Numbered from the stretch's first letter, positions 44,882 to 54,421 are shown. The stretch is 64,000 bases of DNA from Brevibacillus ruminantium (GCF_023746555.1 NZ_CP098755.1:79501-143500), one strand, 5' to 3'. The notes: a model not told the origin generated them from the sequence alone. Made by a program: numbers and translations.

Positions 44882-46353
44882 TTGATGAATGACAAAGGCA
44901 AAATCACGGTACTGGGGCTTGGCGCAGGTGATCTTGATCAGCTGCCGTACGGGTTGTACCGGCTGCTGACGACAGCGTCCCGTCTCTATTTGCGCACCTC
45001 GGATCATCCGGTTGTAGCGCAACTGCCGGAAAACGTCGTCTATGCATCATTTGACGACATCTATGAGCGACACGACAGCTTTGAACAAGTATACGCAGAA
45101 ATTACCGAGACGCTGCTGCACAAAGCGGCGGAGGAGAAAGAGATCGTGTACGCTGTTCCCGGTCACCCTCTGGTGGCAGAGCGGACTGTGCAGATGCTGC
45201 TGCAGGAAGGGCCAGAGCAGGGTATCCGGATTGAGATTGGCGGAGGTCAAAGCTTCCTTGATCCCTTGTTTGCCCGTTTGCAGATCGACCCGATCGAAGG
45301 CTTTTCCCTTCTAGACGGGACAGCTCTCAAGGCGGAGCAGGTGCATCCCGGCCTGCATACGATTATTGCCCAGGTATATGATGCGCACGTCGCCTCTGAG
45401 GTAAAGCTCACACTGATGGAGGTCCTGCCCGATGAGTTCCCGGTTACCATAGCGACCGCCGTCGGGGTAAGGGATCAGGAGCGGGTCGAGACGGTTCCCT
45501 TGTACGAGCTGGATCGGCAGGATCACTTTGGCAATCTGACTCTGGTATATGTAGGGCCGGTCAAGGAAGACAGCGTGTGGTACCGCCAGTTTTCCTACCT
45601 CAAAGAGATTGTGGCAATCCTGCGCAGCCCGGAAGGCTGCCCTTGGGATCGAGAGCAGACGCATCAGAGTATCCGCAAGAATCTGATCGAAGAAACGTAT
45701 GAAGTGCTGGAGACTATCGACGATGACGATCCTGATGCCATGTGCGAGGAGCTGGGCGATCTGTTGATGCAGATTATGCTCCACTCGCAAATAGCTGCAG
45801 AGGACGGTTACTTCACGGTGGACGACGTCGTGGCCGGGCTGAATCAAAAGCTGATCCGCCGCCATCCGCATGTCTTTGGGAACAAAAGTGCGGAAGATGC
45901 CGGAGAGGCCCTGGCCAACTGGCAGGAGATCAAGGCACAGGAGAAAGCGGCCAAGGGTATCGATTTGGAGAAGCAATCAAAGCTGGCTGGCATTCCCGCG
46001 ACCTGCCGGCTCTGATGTACGCCTACAAGCTGCAGAAAAAAGCGGCGCATGTCGGTTTTGATTGGGATGACATCGCGGACGTGTACAAAAAAATCGAAGA
46101 AGAATACCAAGAGCTGCGGGAAGCTTCCGCGGAGGAACAGGCCGGTGAACTGGGCGATCTGCTGTTCGCGGTAGTGAACCTGGCCCGATTCCTGAAAATC
46201 GACCCGGAGGAAGCCCTCGCATTAACCAATCGGAAATTTACCCGCCGCTTTGCCTACATTGAGCAAAAGCTGCACGAATCCGGGCGCAGCTTTGACGAAA
46301 CCAATTTGGAAGAGATGGATAAATGGTGGGAAGAGGCCAAACGGCTAGGATGA
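44882..46353 (+). pseudogene. yabN: YabN (tetrapyrrole methylase-MazG fusion), frameshifted
   Basis: The first frame (44882-46015) gives a SAM-methylase domain (VLGLGAGDLDQLP) and the first MazG domain (EGCPWDREQTHQSI, EETYEVLE, EELGDLLMQ), then stops at about residue 377. The second MazG half continues in another frame from about 45998 (DLPALMYAYKLQKKAA, EEEYQEL, GELGDLLF) to the stop at 46353. One missing C in the CCC at 45995-45997 would restore a single protein of about 490 residues. The TTG start is 8 nt after GAGGGAGG. It could be a sequencing error or a true mutation. Confidence 0.85.
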
Positions 46354-46368
46354 GGAGAAGATGACAAG

Positions 46369-46665
46369 ATGAGATTGGACAAGTATCTCAAAGTGTCCCG
46401 CTTAATCAAGCGGCGGACGCTGGCAAAAGATGTGTGCGACCAAAGCCGGGTGCAGATCAATGACCGACCGGCCAAGGCTTCCAGCTCGGTCAAAATCGGC
46501 GACAAGCTGGATATCCGCTTTGGACAGAAAATCGTTTCCGTCAAAGTGGAAGATATCAAGGAAAACCCGCGCAAGGAAGAGGCTGCTTCACTCTACAGGG
46601 TGATCGGCGAAGTGCCTGTGCCGCGTGATGAAAAAGAGGAAAATGACTATCTAAAAGGAGTGTAG
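46369..46665 (+). CDS. rqcP: RqcP (YabO), S4-domain ribosome quality control factor
   Basis: 98 residues with an N-terminal S4 RNA-binding domain (MRLDKYLKVSRLIKRRTLAKDVCD, RVQINDRPAKASSSVKIGD). RqcP works with RqcH to add alanine tails to peptides stuck on 50S subunits. Position after yabN is conserved. Confidence 0.95.
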   Translation: MRLDKYLKVSRLIKRRTLAKDVCDQSRVQINDRPAKASSSVKIGDKLDIRFGQKIVSVKVEDIKENPRKEEAASLYRVIGEVPVPRDEKEENDYLKGV

Positions 46666-46682
46666 CGGAAGCGCACTTTTTC
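46659..46682 (+). terminator. weak terminator after rqcP
   Basis: AGTG..GC-GGAA-GC.CACT with five T; the stem contains the stop codon and an internal loop. Confidence 0.5.
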
Positions 46683-46715
46683 CCCAGCCCAAAAGAGAGG
46701 GACCCGTGCCAGTAT

Positions 46716-46745
46716 TTGACAACAATTCTCAGGTATCCGTATAAT
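46716..46745 (+). promoter_or_regulatory. sigma-A promoter of the TPR gene
   Basis: Perfect TTGACA (46716-46721), an 18 bp spacer and perfect TATAAT (46740-46745). Confidence 0.85.
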
Positions 46746-46786
46746 AAGTAGGTAGAGATAGATTTGTGATGCAAAGGGATGAGACT

Positions 46787-47461
46787 GTGGGAAAAGTCAT
46801 GTTGTTTTCGATCTTGTGGTGGATTACGGGGAACCCGTTTGTGGCATTGCTCATCATCCTGATCGTTCTGTACGCACTCGATTTGCGCTTTGTTCGCCTG
46901 CTGCCGGATGTGACGAAGCCGTTTCGGCGGAACAGTCGGATCGCTGCTTTGCGTCGGGAGCTGCGGCTAAACCCGCATGATACCTCGGCAAAAGTAGAGC
47001 TGGCCCGTTTGTTGATGGAAAAAGGCCAGTACCAGGAGGCGCTGGCCTACCTGGATGAAGTGGCATTGATCATGCAAGAGTCAGCGGAAGTGATCAGCGA
47101 CCGGGGAATCTGTCTGCTCAAAACAGGCCGAGTAGAAGAAGGGGAAGCCATTCTGAAAAAGGCGCTGGAGATGAATCCCCGGGTTAAATACGGAGAGCCC
47201 TATCTGCGGTTGGGAGAGGCGTTCGCCAAACACAATCAGACGGAGAAGGCCCTGGCCTATCTGGAAGAATTGACAGGGATTCAAACTTCATCGGCGGAAG
47301 TGTATTACAAGCTGGGTATGCTCTACACCCAGATCGGGCAAAAGGAAAAAGCCCGCCAAGCCTTTTCGGAAGCTGTGGAGGTCTACCGGGGATTGCCCAA
47401 ATACAAAAAGCGGACAGAGAGACGATGGGCGCTTCTGTCCTGGATGAAAAGCAAAGGATGA
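46787..47461 (+). CDS. TPR-repeat membrane protein
   Basis: 224 residues: a membrane segment (about 5-35), then at least four tetratricopeptide repeats (about 60-205), for example AKVELARLLMEKGQYQEALAY and AEVYYKLGMLYTQIGQKEKA. TPRs mediate protein binding; the partner is unknown. The GTG at 46787 follows AAGGGATGAG; the GTG/ATG pair at 46766/46769 has no ribosome site. Not present here in B. subtilis. Its terminator separates it from the surface protein gene. Confidence 0.8.
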   Translation: MGKVMLFSILWWITGNPFVALLIILIVLYALDLRFVRLLPDVTKPFRRNSRIAALRRELRLNPHDTSAKVELARLLMEKGQYQEALAYLDEVALIMQESAEVISDRGICLLKTGRVEEGEAILKKALEMNPRVKYGEPYLRLGEAFAKHNQTEKALAYLEELTGIQTSSAEVYYKLGMLYTQIGQKEKARQAFSEAVEVYRGLPKYKKRTERRWALLSWMKSKG

Positions 47462-47489
47462 AGACTGCGAGCCGTGCAGTCTTTTTTCT
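47461..47489 (+). terminator. terminator after the TPR gene
   Basis: AAGACTGC and GCAGTCTT with a 7-base loop, then six T; it starts at the last base of the stop codon. Confidence 0.93.
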
Positions 47490-47622
47490 TTTAACGTCAT
47501 CGTCATTGCGTCCATGTTGGCTGACTATGCCCAGGATAGTAAATCGTTACCTGTTTGTAACGACTTTTTCACTAACCTTTTCCTATCATGGAGAGAGTTG
47601 CATGGAAAAGGAGGTCTTTGTG

Positions 47623-49680
47623 ATGCACAAAAGCGCGAAAAAGGGACTGGCTGCGCTGATGGCGGCCACGGTACTTACTGCACCGTTAGCAATTAGCCCA
47701 ATGACGGCTCATGCACTGACACTGGAGGATATTAAAGCCGAGGATACCGATACGAGAGAAGAAACCGAATATACACTCGAATTTGAACTGGACGAAAATT
47801 TAAGAAGAGGAGAAACGATCACAGTCGAATTCGATTCTGGATTTAGTATTAAAAATTTGCGCGAATCGGATGTCACCCTGAGAGATGATGATCGGCATAA
47901 GATTAGTATCGATAAGGTCAAAGTGAAATCGCGAAGTGTCGAGATCACCGTCGATGAAAAAATTAGTTCTGGTACGGTTCTTACGCTGACAATTGATCGT
48001 GTCACCAATCCATCCAGCAAGGGCAGATACACGATCAGTGTGGAAACAGAAAATGAAAGAGCAGATAGTGACTATATCCAGATCGGAAGCAGCTCTTCCA
48101 GCAGCAAAAACAGCTCCAAAGACGTATCGGTCAGCCAAAGCAGTTATGAAGAAGGCGCAACCACATCGATTACGATCGGAAAGTTTAACCTGGACAAATC
48201 GGATAAATTGAAGCAGGGCAAGTACATTTATGTGGACTTCCCTCACCGGGACATGTTGCCGAGAAAAATCGACAAAGCCGATGTCAAGGTGAACGGAACC
48301 AGAGCCGCAGATGTTACGATTTCGGGCAGTGACCGGGTGAAAATTGAGATCCCGAAAGGCGCTGACGGGGATACCAACCTCAAGCTGGAATTTTCCTCGG
48401 ATGCCGGCATCAAAAACCCGGAGTCTGGCAGCAAATACACGTACAAGATTACGTACGACAGCAGAGACTACGAAACCGACAGCTTTGAGATCAAGGGAGG
48501 CAAACGGAGTGCGTTTGATGTAAGGCTCTCCGACAAGGGCGTAGGAGCGCGGACCAGCTACAGCTTTGATGTCAGCCTGAGCGAACGCGTCTATGCCGAT
48601 ACACCGATCTCAGTCGAATTCCCGCGTACGGAGATGATTCCGCCGGTTATCTCCAACCTGTACGTGACAGTAAACGGGAAGAACGTTTCTTCACTGGGCG
48701 TAAGCGGAAGCAAAGTGTCATTCCGTACACCGTCCGGCTTTACCAACAGCAACAAGCTGAACATCGAGTTTGACTATGATGCTTTCGTGCGCAACCCGAA
48801 CACCCCGGGAAGCTATGACATCATTGTCACGGTCGATGGCAGAAAGTATTATTCCAGCAGTTTTGATATTTCCGGCACACCGATTGTCAATCCGACTCAG
48901 CCGACGACGCCTCCACCGGTGCCGGTGCAGGTGGACAACAGCTCGGCTACTTTAACCTTGACCAAATCATTGCCGCAGACGGCAACCGGGATGCAAGTCG
49001 CGATCCGTTCCCTGGGCATGCCTTTGGTGAAAAACCGCGATTTTATTGAGATCGTCATGCCGATCGGTTTCCGTGTTCCGGCCTACATTGCGCCGCAAAC
49101 AGTGACACTCAACGGCGTGACTCCAGCATTCGTGGGCGTGCGCGGACAAAATCTGATTATCGTTCCCGGACAAGATATTCCTGCGAAAACAGGAGTCAAC
49201 ATCAGCATGCTCGAAACGTCGGGAATCGTCACACCTGCTGCAGGTGGCGTGTACAATATCGGCGTTTACTCTTCCGAGGAACCAGGCATTTTGTTCTCGC
49301 GCACAGTGAATGTCGTACCGACCAACTCGGTTACGTTCCAGGCGAGCGTGGGCTCCTTCATGAAGAATGGCAAGAAGATTGCTTTGCCAGCCGCACCATT
49401 TGCCGTCAACGGACATACGCTGATGCCGGCACCTTTCTTCCGGGATGGTCTGGGCGTTTCGACCACGTTCACCAACAGCACAGCGAAAATTGTAGGCAAT
49501 GGCAAAACGATTCAATTCAAAGTGGGCTCCAACATCGCGACGGTCAATGGCAAGAACGTTACACTGCCGGTAGCCGTACAAGCGAGAAACAATGTGCCGG
49601 TGGTTCCACTGCGTTTTGTGCTTGATCAACTGCAGTACAAGATTTCGTTTAACAACGGCCATTATGCCGTATTCAAATAA
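47623..49680 (+). CDS. large secreted protein with repeated beta domains and a copper-amine-oxidase-N-like C-terminus
   Basis: 685 residues. The signal peptide ends in MTAHA (cleavage after about residue 31). Four domains of about 120-130 residues end in similar strands: VTNPSSKGRYTISVET, IKNPESGSKYTYKITYD, VRNPNTPGSYDIIVTVD and VTPAAGGVYNIGVYSS. A P/T/V linker (about 425-440) separates the third and fourth. The last 115 residues resemble the copper amine oxidase N-domain found on many Paenibacillaceae wall proteins (MKNGKKIALPAAP, VPLRFVLDQL). No LPxTG or SLH motif. The start could also be ATG 47602. Confidence 0.8.
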   Translation: MHKSAKKGLAALMAATVLTAPLAISPMTAHALTLEDIKAEDTDTREETEYTLEFELDENLRRGETITVEFDSGFSIKNLRESDVTLRDDDRHKISIDKVKVKSRSVEITVDEKISSGTVLTLTIDRVTNPSSKGRYTISVETENERADSDYIQIGSSSSSSKNSSKDVSVSQSSYEEGATTSITIGKFNLDKSDKLKQGKYIYVDFPHRDMLPRKIDKADVKVNGTRAADVTISGSDRVKIEIPKGADGDTNLKLEFSSDAGIKNPESGSKYTYKITYDSRDYETDSFEIKGGKRSAFDVRLSDKGVGARTSYSFDVSLSERVYADTPISVEFPRTEMIPPVISNLYVTVNGKNVSSLGVSGSKVSFRTPSGFTNSNKLNIEFDYDAFVRNPNTPGSYDIIVTVDGRKYYSSSFDISGTPIVNPTQPTTPPPVPVQVDNSSATLTLTKSLPQTATGMQVAIRSLGMPLVKNRDFIEIVMPIGFRVPAYIAPQTVTLNGVTPAFVGVRGQNLIIVPGQDIPAKTGVNISMLETSGIVTPAAGGVYNIGVYSSEEPGILFSRTVNVVPTNSVTFQASVGSFMKNGKKIALPAAPFAVNGHTLMPAPFFRDGLGVSTTFTNSTAKIVGNGKTIQFKVGSNIATVNGKNVTLPVAVQARNNVPVVPLRFVLDQLQYKISFNNGHYAVFK

Positions 49681-49718
49681 CCTGACAAAAGCCAACCTTT
49701 TGCGGGTACAAGCAAATC

Positions 49719-49762
49719 AGGAGTATTTTTCGGGACCTCTCCCGGAAAGTACTCCTTTTTTG
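49719..49762 (+). terminator. terminator after the surface protein gene
   Basis: AGGAGTA.TTTTCGGGA pairs with TCCCGGAAA.TACTCCT, then six T. Confidence 0.93.
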
Positions 49763-49895
49763 ATCGCGAGCTAAGTGCGGTTGCCCTCCCTCCCTACGGA
49801 TCAAATTTGGAAGGGCAGCGCAGGCTTGTTGTTCTAAAAGGACATCCCTCCCCATATTTATGGTACAAGAAATGGTACGTGAGGAGGACAAAGGG

Positions 49896-50180
49896 ATGAA
49901 CGACCATGTGAAGCGTCCACGCCACGAAGTTGTGATGATCAATCGACGCAGCTTGGCGATTTCCGGAGTGAAAAACGTCGAGAGCTTTGATAGTGAAGAG
50001 TTTTTGCTGGAGACGGAAGGCGGCTTTTTAACCATACGCGGACAGAACCTGCACATGAAAAATCTGAGCCTGGAGACTGGCGAAGTGGCTATTGAGGGAC
50101 TGGTACACGATTTGGCGTATCTGGAACAAGGGCAGGCCACAGACCGGTCGAGAGGATTTTTCGGGAAGTTATTCAAGTGA
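49896..50180 (+). CDS. yabP: YabP sporulation protein
   Basis: 94 residues with the YabP/YqfC fold: INRRSLAISGVKNVESFDSEEFLLET and GFLTIRGQNLHMKNLSLETGEVAIEG. A mother-cell (sigma-E) spore coat/cortex protein in B. subtilis. ATG 49896 is 7 nt after GAGGAGGA. Its stop overlaps the yabQ start (GTGA). Confidence 0.94.
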   Translation: MNDHVKRPRHEVVMINRRSLAISGVKNVESFDSEEFLLETEGGFLTIRGQNLHMKNLSLETGEVAIEGLVHDLAYLEQGQATDRSRGFFGKLFK

Positions 50181-50752
50181 GTATCGCCGTTCAGTTTCAA
50201 ACCGTTCTGGCCATGACAGCGTGCGGAGCGATCCTCGGAATGGGATTTGACACGTACCACGTGTTTTCGAGAAAGGGAAAAATTCCGGTCTGGCTCTCTT
50301 TCTTTCTGGATATCCTGTTTTGGGTAGGCAGCATGGCATTGGTATTCTGGATTCTCATCCAGGTAAACGACGGAATTGTGCGGTTCCCCATATTTCTGGG
50401 TATGTTGTTTGGTGCGTGGGTGTATTTTGTCATAGGAAGTAAGAAGTATATTCAATTCTTGAATGCCGTGATAAAATTTCTACGTTGGTTATATCGAACC
50501 ATAGTACTATTGATCTATACCCTAATTGTTCGACCCGTGTTACTTTTGTATAAATTGATCTTCATGGTCGTTACCTTTTTGATGACCATCATCATGACGA
50601 TTTTTGGATACGTTTGGAAGCTGATTCGATTTTTATCGTCTCCTTTTGCCAGATGGGGTCAGCATTTGGGGAAAGGAATATACAGAAAATGGGCAGGATT
50701 CTGGGGCTCGTTCAAGAAATGGTTATTCTCCGGAAAGAAGAAGCAGAAGTAA
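50177..50752 (+). CDS. yabQ: YabQ spore cortex membrane protein
   Basis: 191 residues with four to five hydrophobic segments and a basic C-terminus (WLFSGKKKQK). YabQ is needed for spore cortex formation and sits in the membranes around the forespore. Translationally coupled to yabP by a 4-base overlap. Confidence 0.92.
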   Translation: MSIAVQFQTVLAMTACGAILGMGFDTYHVFSRKGKIPVWLSFFLDILFWVGSMALVFWILIQVNDGIVRFPIFLGMLFGAWVYFVIGSKKYIQFLNAVIKFLRWLYRTIVLLIYTLIVRPVLLLYKLIFMVVTFLMTIIMTIFGYVWKLIRFLSSPFARWGQHLGKGIYRKWAGFWGSFKKWLFSGKKKQK

Positions 50753-50773
50753 CTGCAATCGAGGTGGCAAACA

Positions 50774-51085
50774 TTGAAGACCGTCCCCCCCTCCAAACCG
50801 AATAATCGAAAAGGACAAAAGCGCAGAATCCGCCTTGTTCTCTTCTTCGTGCTTTGCTTGTTCATCTGGACTGGCTATACCCTTTACATGCAAAGCGGAG
50901 TCCTGGCCGAGAAAAAGGCAGAGCTTGACTTACTCAAGCAAGAAATCACTGCCGTCCAAAATGAGCAGGCGGAGCTTACGTACAAGGCCAGCCGCCTTTA
51001 TGACGAGGAGTACATCGCAGAGCTGGCACGAAAGCAGTTCTTCTACACAAAACCAGGAGAAAGCATTTACGTGATACCGGAATAG
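50774..51085 (+). CDS. divIC: cell division protein DivIC
   Basis: 103 residues: a basic cytoplasmic N-terminus, one membrane segment (about 20-38), a coiled coil (about 45-75) and the FtsB/DivIC end motif DEEYIAELARKQFFYTKPGESIYVI. It forms the divisome complex with DivIB and FtsL. The TTG start follows GAGGTGG. Confidence 0.95.
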   Translation: MKTVPPSKPNNRKGQKRRIRLVLFFVLCLFIWTGYTLYMQSGVLAEKKAELDLLKQEITAVQNEQAELTYKASRLYDEEYIAELARKQFFYTKPGESIYVIPE

Positions 51086-51127
51086 GCGTTCAGGGACATC
51101 TACACCAAAGGGAGGCTTTTCACGTCT

Positions 51128-51493
51128 ATGGGAGTTGAAGTGGGGAGCAAACTGGAAGGGAAAGTGACAGGCATCACGAAATTCGGTGCTTTCGTCGAGC
51201 TGCCCGGAGGTGAAACGGGGCTCGTCCACATCAGTGAGATTGCACCGACGTATGTAAAGGACATTCACGAGCACCTGAAGCTCGGGGACAAGGTCATAGT
51301 CAAGGTGTTGAATATCCGGGACGGAAAGATCGGTCTCTCCATCAAGAAAGCCCAAGAAAAAGAGCGGCCTCCTCGCCAGCATCGTGAGCGAACGGAAGGC
51401 TTTGAAGAAAAGCTGAACCGATTTATCAAAGAGAGCGAAGATCGCCAGACGTCTTTGAGAAAAAAGCGGGACAAGAGGGGACGAAGTCGTTAA
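51128..51493 (+). CDS. yabR: S1-domain RNA-binding protein YabR
   Basis: 121 residues: one S1 domain (GSKLEGKVTGITKFGAFVELPGGETGLVHISEI, residues 6-75) and a basic, disordered tail. Similar to general stress protein 13. Probably binds RNA or ribosomes; the exact role is unknown. B. subtilis has tRNA genes after yabR; here there are none. Confidence 0.92.
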   Translation: MGVEVGSKLEGKVTGITKFGAFVELPGGETGLVHISEIAPTYVKDIHEHLKLGDKVIVKVLNIRDGKIGLSIKKAQEKERPPRQHRERTEGFEEKLNRFIKESEDRQTSLRKKRDKRGRSR

Positions 51494-51632
51494 TCCCAAT
51501 AATTTCTGAGTATTTTGATTTTTCTTTCTTATAGAAAAGCGCAATTTGCAGAGAAATCGAGGAAGGGCATTTTGAAATCGTGACGAATCTATAACAATAA
51601 GCCCGTTTCGCAAAAGCGCGAATCACCTGTCA

Positions 51633-51668
51633 GCCGACGTAGACCGCCAAAACGTCGGTTTTTTTTGT
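51633..51668 (+). terminator. terminator between yabR and spoIIE
   Basis: CCGACG and CGTCGG with an inner loop, then eight T. The 140 bases before it, after yabR, show nothing I can name. Confidence 0.88.
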
Positions 51669-51791
51669 CCAAAAAAGCTTTTGTATAAAGGTAGACCGTA
51701 TTTTGTCCAAACGCGTCAATGAATTTGTCGCACGATTTATAGAATACACTTTGGTTTTTTGACAAAATTTACAACACCCCCTTCGTATAAT
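51666..51791 (+). promoter_or_regulatory. Spo0A-activated spoIIE promoter
   Basis: TTGACA (51759-51764) and TATAAT (51786-51791) are 21 bp apart, the unusual spacing of Spo0A-dependent promoters such as B. subtilis spoIIE. Spo0A-box-like sites upstream: TGTCCAA at 51666-51672 and 51704-51710, TGTCGCA at 51726-51732, and a TTTGACA overlapping the -35. Confidence 0.8.
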
Positions 51792-51831
51792 GGGAACCAC
51801 ATGAAAACGTAGACGGGGTGGTGTAAGGGTC

Positions 51832-54303
51832 ATGATCAATAAAAACGTTACGAGTACCGGTCATATGTGGGCACGACGTGTCTCACAACAATGGGATTCC
51901 ACAACGGGAAGTTGGGGAGAGAAAATCGCGGAAACGGTTCAGAAATGGAAGCTGCTACCCTTCCTCATGGGCTTTTTATTGGGACGAGCCTTGATTTTGG
52001 AGGAATTGACTCCCTTCATCGTTCCCTATTTCATGGTAATGTACTACTTGCGGAAGGACACCGTTTTGGCTTGCGGTGCGGCCCTGATTCTGGGCGCCTT
52101 TACGCATACGGTTCCGATGGGGTTGCAGGCTGTCATGAGCGTGGCGCTTTCACTGGCTGTTTGCAAATGGAGCGAGCGGCTGCGTCGCAAGGACTTCTCA
52201 CGGACACCGCTGCTCGTATTGGTCACCGTGTTTAGCAGCCATCTCTTGTTTGATGCGATTACCAATCAGGTGAACACCTACCAATTGGTCATGGTGGCGG
52301 TGGAAGCTGTTCTCAGCTTTGTGCTCACCCTGATTTTTATACAGTCTCTGTCGATCATTCATCTGGCGAAGCCGTATGAGCCGTTAAAAAGCGAAGAGAT
52401 CGTTTCCCTGGTGATCCTGCTCGCATCCCTGATGACAGGAACGGTAGACTGGACGATTGAGGGCCTGTCCATGGAGCATGTTTTGTCGCGGTACCTGCTG
52501 CTGCTGTTTGCCTTTGCGGGGGGAGGCACGATTGGAGCGGCGGTAGGAGTAGTAACGGGTCTGATTCTCAGCTTGGCCAATGTCAATGCGTTAATGCAGA
52601 TTAATCTGTTGGCGTTTTCCGGTCTGCTGGCCGGTCTTTTGAAAGAGGGCGGGAAGGTTGGTGTGTCGGCCGGTCTGTTGATGGGTACCGCCATTTTGGC
52701 CATTTATGGGGGAGCCGAGGAAACCTTATACCTGTCGCTGGTGGAAACCGGACTTGCCATCATCCTGTTCCTGCTGACTCCGGCGGGTGTCTGGAAAAAC
52801 GTCTCGCGATTTATCCCCGGAACACCGGAAAATCTGCAGTCGCATCAGATGTATATGCGCAGGGTTCGGGACGTGACAGCCGGCAAGATTCAGCAGTTTT
52901 CCGAACTGTTTGTCCAGCTTTCCCGCAGCTTCGCCCAGACAGCCGATGCCGAAGAGTACGATGAACAGACAGATGCTTTGCTGAGCCGGGTGACAGAGTT
53001 TACCTGCCAGCGTTGCTGGAAAAGAGAGCAGTGCTGGGAAAGAGATACGGAGGCCGTGTACCAGGGGATGGTCTGGATGATGGAGAAGGTGCAAGAGACG
53101 GGATCGTTGGCCGGAGTGGCACCTCCGCGCGAATGGGAGAGAAGATGCATCAAGACGGAAAAGGTGATCACGGTCATGGAACAGGAGTACGATCGTCAGC
53201 AAGCCTTTGATCTGTTGAAAAAACAAGTAAAGGAAAGCCGCAAGCTGGTCGCCGATCAACTGTCCGGTGTCTCCCGGGTGATGAGCGATTTTGCCCGCGA
53301 GATTCAGCGGGAAGGCATGGAGCTGAGTCTGCAGGAAAAGCAGGTCTCGCAAGCCTTGGAGGGATTGGGTTTGTCTGTGCGGCGCGTCGAGATTCACAAC
53401 CTGGAGGAGGGCAAGGTCGATATCGAAATCAGCCAACCCTCCTGTTACGGCAGAGACGAGTGTGCCAAGATCGTCGCTCCGATGCTGACGGAGATTCTGG
53501 GCGAGAACATCGTGGTGAGGGAGCGGCAATGTGAGGCGCAAAAAGACGGGAGCTGCACGATGTGCCTGACATCAGCTAAAACCTTTGAGATTGATATAGG
53601 GGTTGCCGGAGCGGCCAAAGACGGAAAGCTGCTTTCGGGGGACAGCTTCCGAACGATGGATCTGGGCAACGGAAAGATGGCGCTGGCAATCAGTGACGGG
53701 ATGGGCAATGGAGAGCGTGCCTATCTGGAGAGCCAATCGGCGTTGGACATGCTTCAGCAGCTGCTTCGCTCCGGCCTCGATGAGAAGCTCTCGATCAAAA
53801 CCGTGAACTCGGTTCTGGCCCTCCGCTCGACCGATGAAATGTTTGCGACGGTGGACCTTGCCCTGGTCGACTTGCAGACTGCACATACACGCTTCGTCAA
53901 GATCGGGTCTACGCCCAGCTTTGTCAAAAGAGGGGCCGATGTGATTACGATTACCGCTAACAACCTCCCGGTGGGGATTTTGGAGGAGATCGAGGTGGAT
54001 GTCATCTCGCGCACCTTAAAGCCAGGTGATCTGCTCGTGATGATGTCAGATGGCATCTACGAAGCGCCGCGCCATATCGAGAACCGCCAGGCCTGGATGA
54101 AGCGGATTCTCTCGGAGCTGGAGACCAATGATCCGCAAGAGGTAGCTGATCTGTTGCTGGAGAGGGTGATCCGGCAGCATTCCGGCCAGATCGTGGATGA
54201 CATGACCGTACTGGTGGCGAGAATTGACAGATTTGTTCCGCAATGGTCGGCGATCCAGGTACACGGAATGCCCAAGCTGGAACGACCGAGAATCGTCAGC
54301 TAG
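51832..54303 (+). CDS. spoIIE: SpoIIE, PP2C phosphatase of the sigma-F switch
   Basis: 823 residues: about ten N-terminal membrane segments (about 40-330), a central FtsZ-interacting/oligomerisation region and a C-terminal PP2C phosphatase with metal ligands in ISDGMGNGERA, MMSDGIYEAP and DDMTVLVARI. It dephosphorylates SpoIIAA in the forespore, activating sigma-F, and helps shift the division site. Confidence 0.97.
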   Translation: MINKNVTSTGHMWARRVSQQWDSTTGSWGEKIAETVQKWKLLPFLMGFLLGRALILEELTPFIVPYFMVMYYLRKDTVLACGAALILGAFTHTVPMGLQAVMSVALSLAVCKWSERLRRKDFSRTPLLVLVTVFSSHLLFDAITNQVNTYQLVMVAVEAVLSFVLTLIFIQSLSIIHLAKPYEPLKSEEIVSLVILLASLMTGTVDWTIEGLSMEHVLSRYLLLLFAFAGGGTIGAAVGVVTGLILSLANVNALMQINLLAFSGLLAGLLKEGGKVGVSAGLLMGTAILAIYGGAEETLYLSLVETGLAIILFLLTPAGVWKNVSRFIPGTPENLQSHQMYMRRVRDVTAGKIQQFSELFVQLSRSFAQTADAEEYDEQTDALLSRVTEFTCQRCWKREQCWERDTEAVYQGMVWMMEKVQETGSLAGVAPPREWERRCIKTEKVITVMEQEYDRQQAFDLLKKQVKESRKLVADQLSGVSRVMSDFAREIQREGMELSLQEKQVSQALEGLGLSVRRVEIHNLEEGKVDIEISQPSCYGRDECAKIVAPMLTEILGENIVVRERQCEAQKDGSCTMCLTSAKTFEIDIGVAGAAKDGKLLSGDSFRTMDLGNGKMALAISDGMGNGERAYLESQSALDMLQQLLRSGLDEKLSIKTVNSVLALRSTDEMFATVDLALVDLQTAHTRFVKIGSTPSFVKRGADVITITANNLPVGILEEIEVDVISRTLKPGDLLVMMSDGIYEAPRHIENRQAWMKRILSELETNDPQEVADLLLERVIRQHSGQIVDDMTVLVARIDRFVPQWSAIQVHGMPKLERPRIVS

Positions 54304-54326
54304 CATATGCGTACAGCAATCAAGAA

Positions 54327-54363
54327 TAGGGTAGCCTCTTGTGAAAGACGGCTGCTCTTTTTA
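54327..54363 (+). terminator. terminator after spoIIE
   Basis: AGGGTAGCC pairs with GGCTGCTCT across a loop, then five T. Confidence 0.8.
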
Positions 54364-54421
54364 TTTGTTCATTCAGCATGTTTGATCGAAAATGAATGAT
54401 TTCTATACTATAAATGGAGTT

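Noticed and set aside
45985-46000. Programmed frameshifting in yabN
   Set aside because: The CCC site is not a known slippery sequence and related proteins are encoded in one frame; error or mutation is simpler.
45742-46353. Separate gene for the second MazG half
   Set aside because: The first 80 codons of this frame are a shadow of yabN and it has no ribosome site; the conserved part is better explained as the end of a frameshifted yabN.
51494-51831. tRNA genes between yabR and spoIIE
   Set aside because: B. subtilis has them here, but no cloverleaf or T-loop sequence is present; the gap holds a terminator and the spoIIE promoter.
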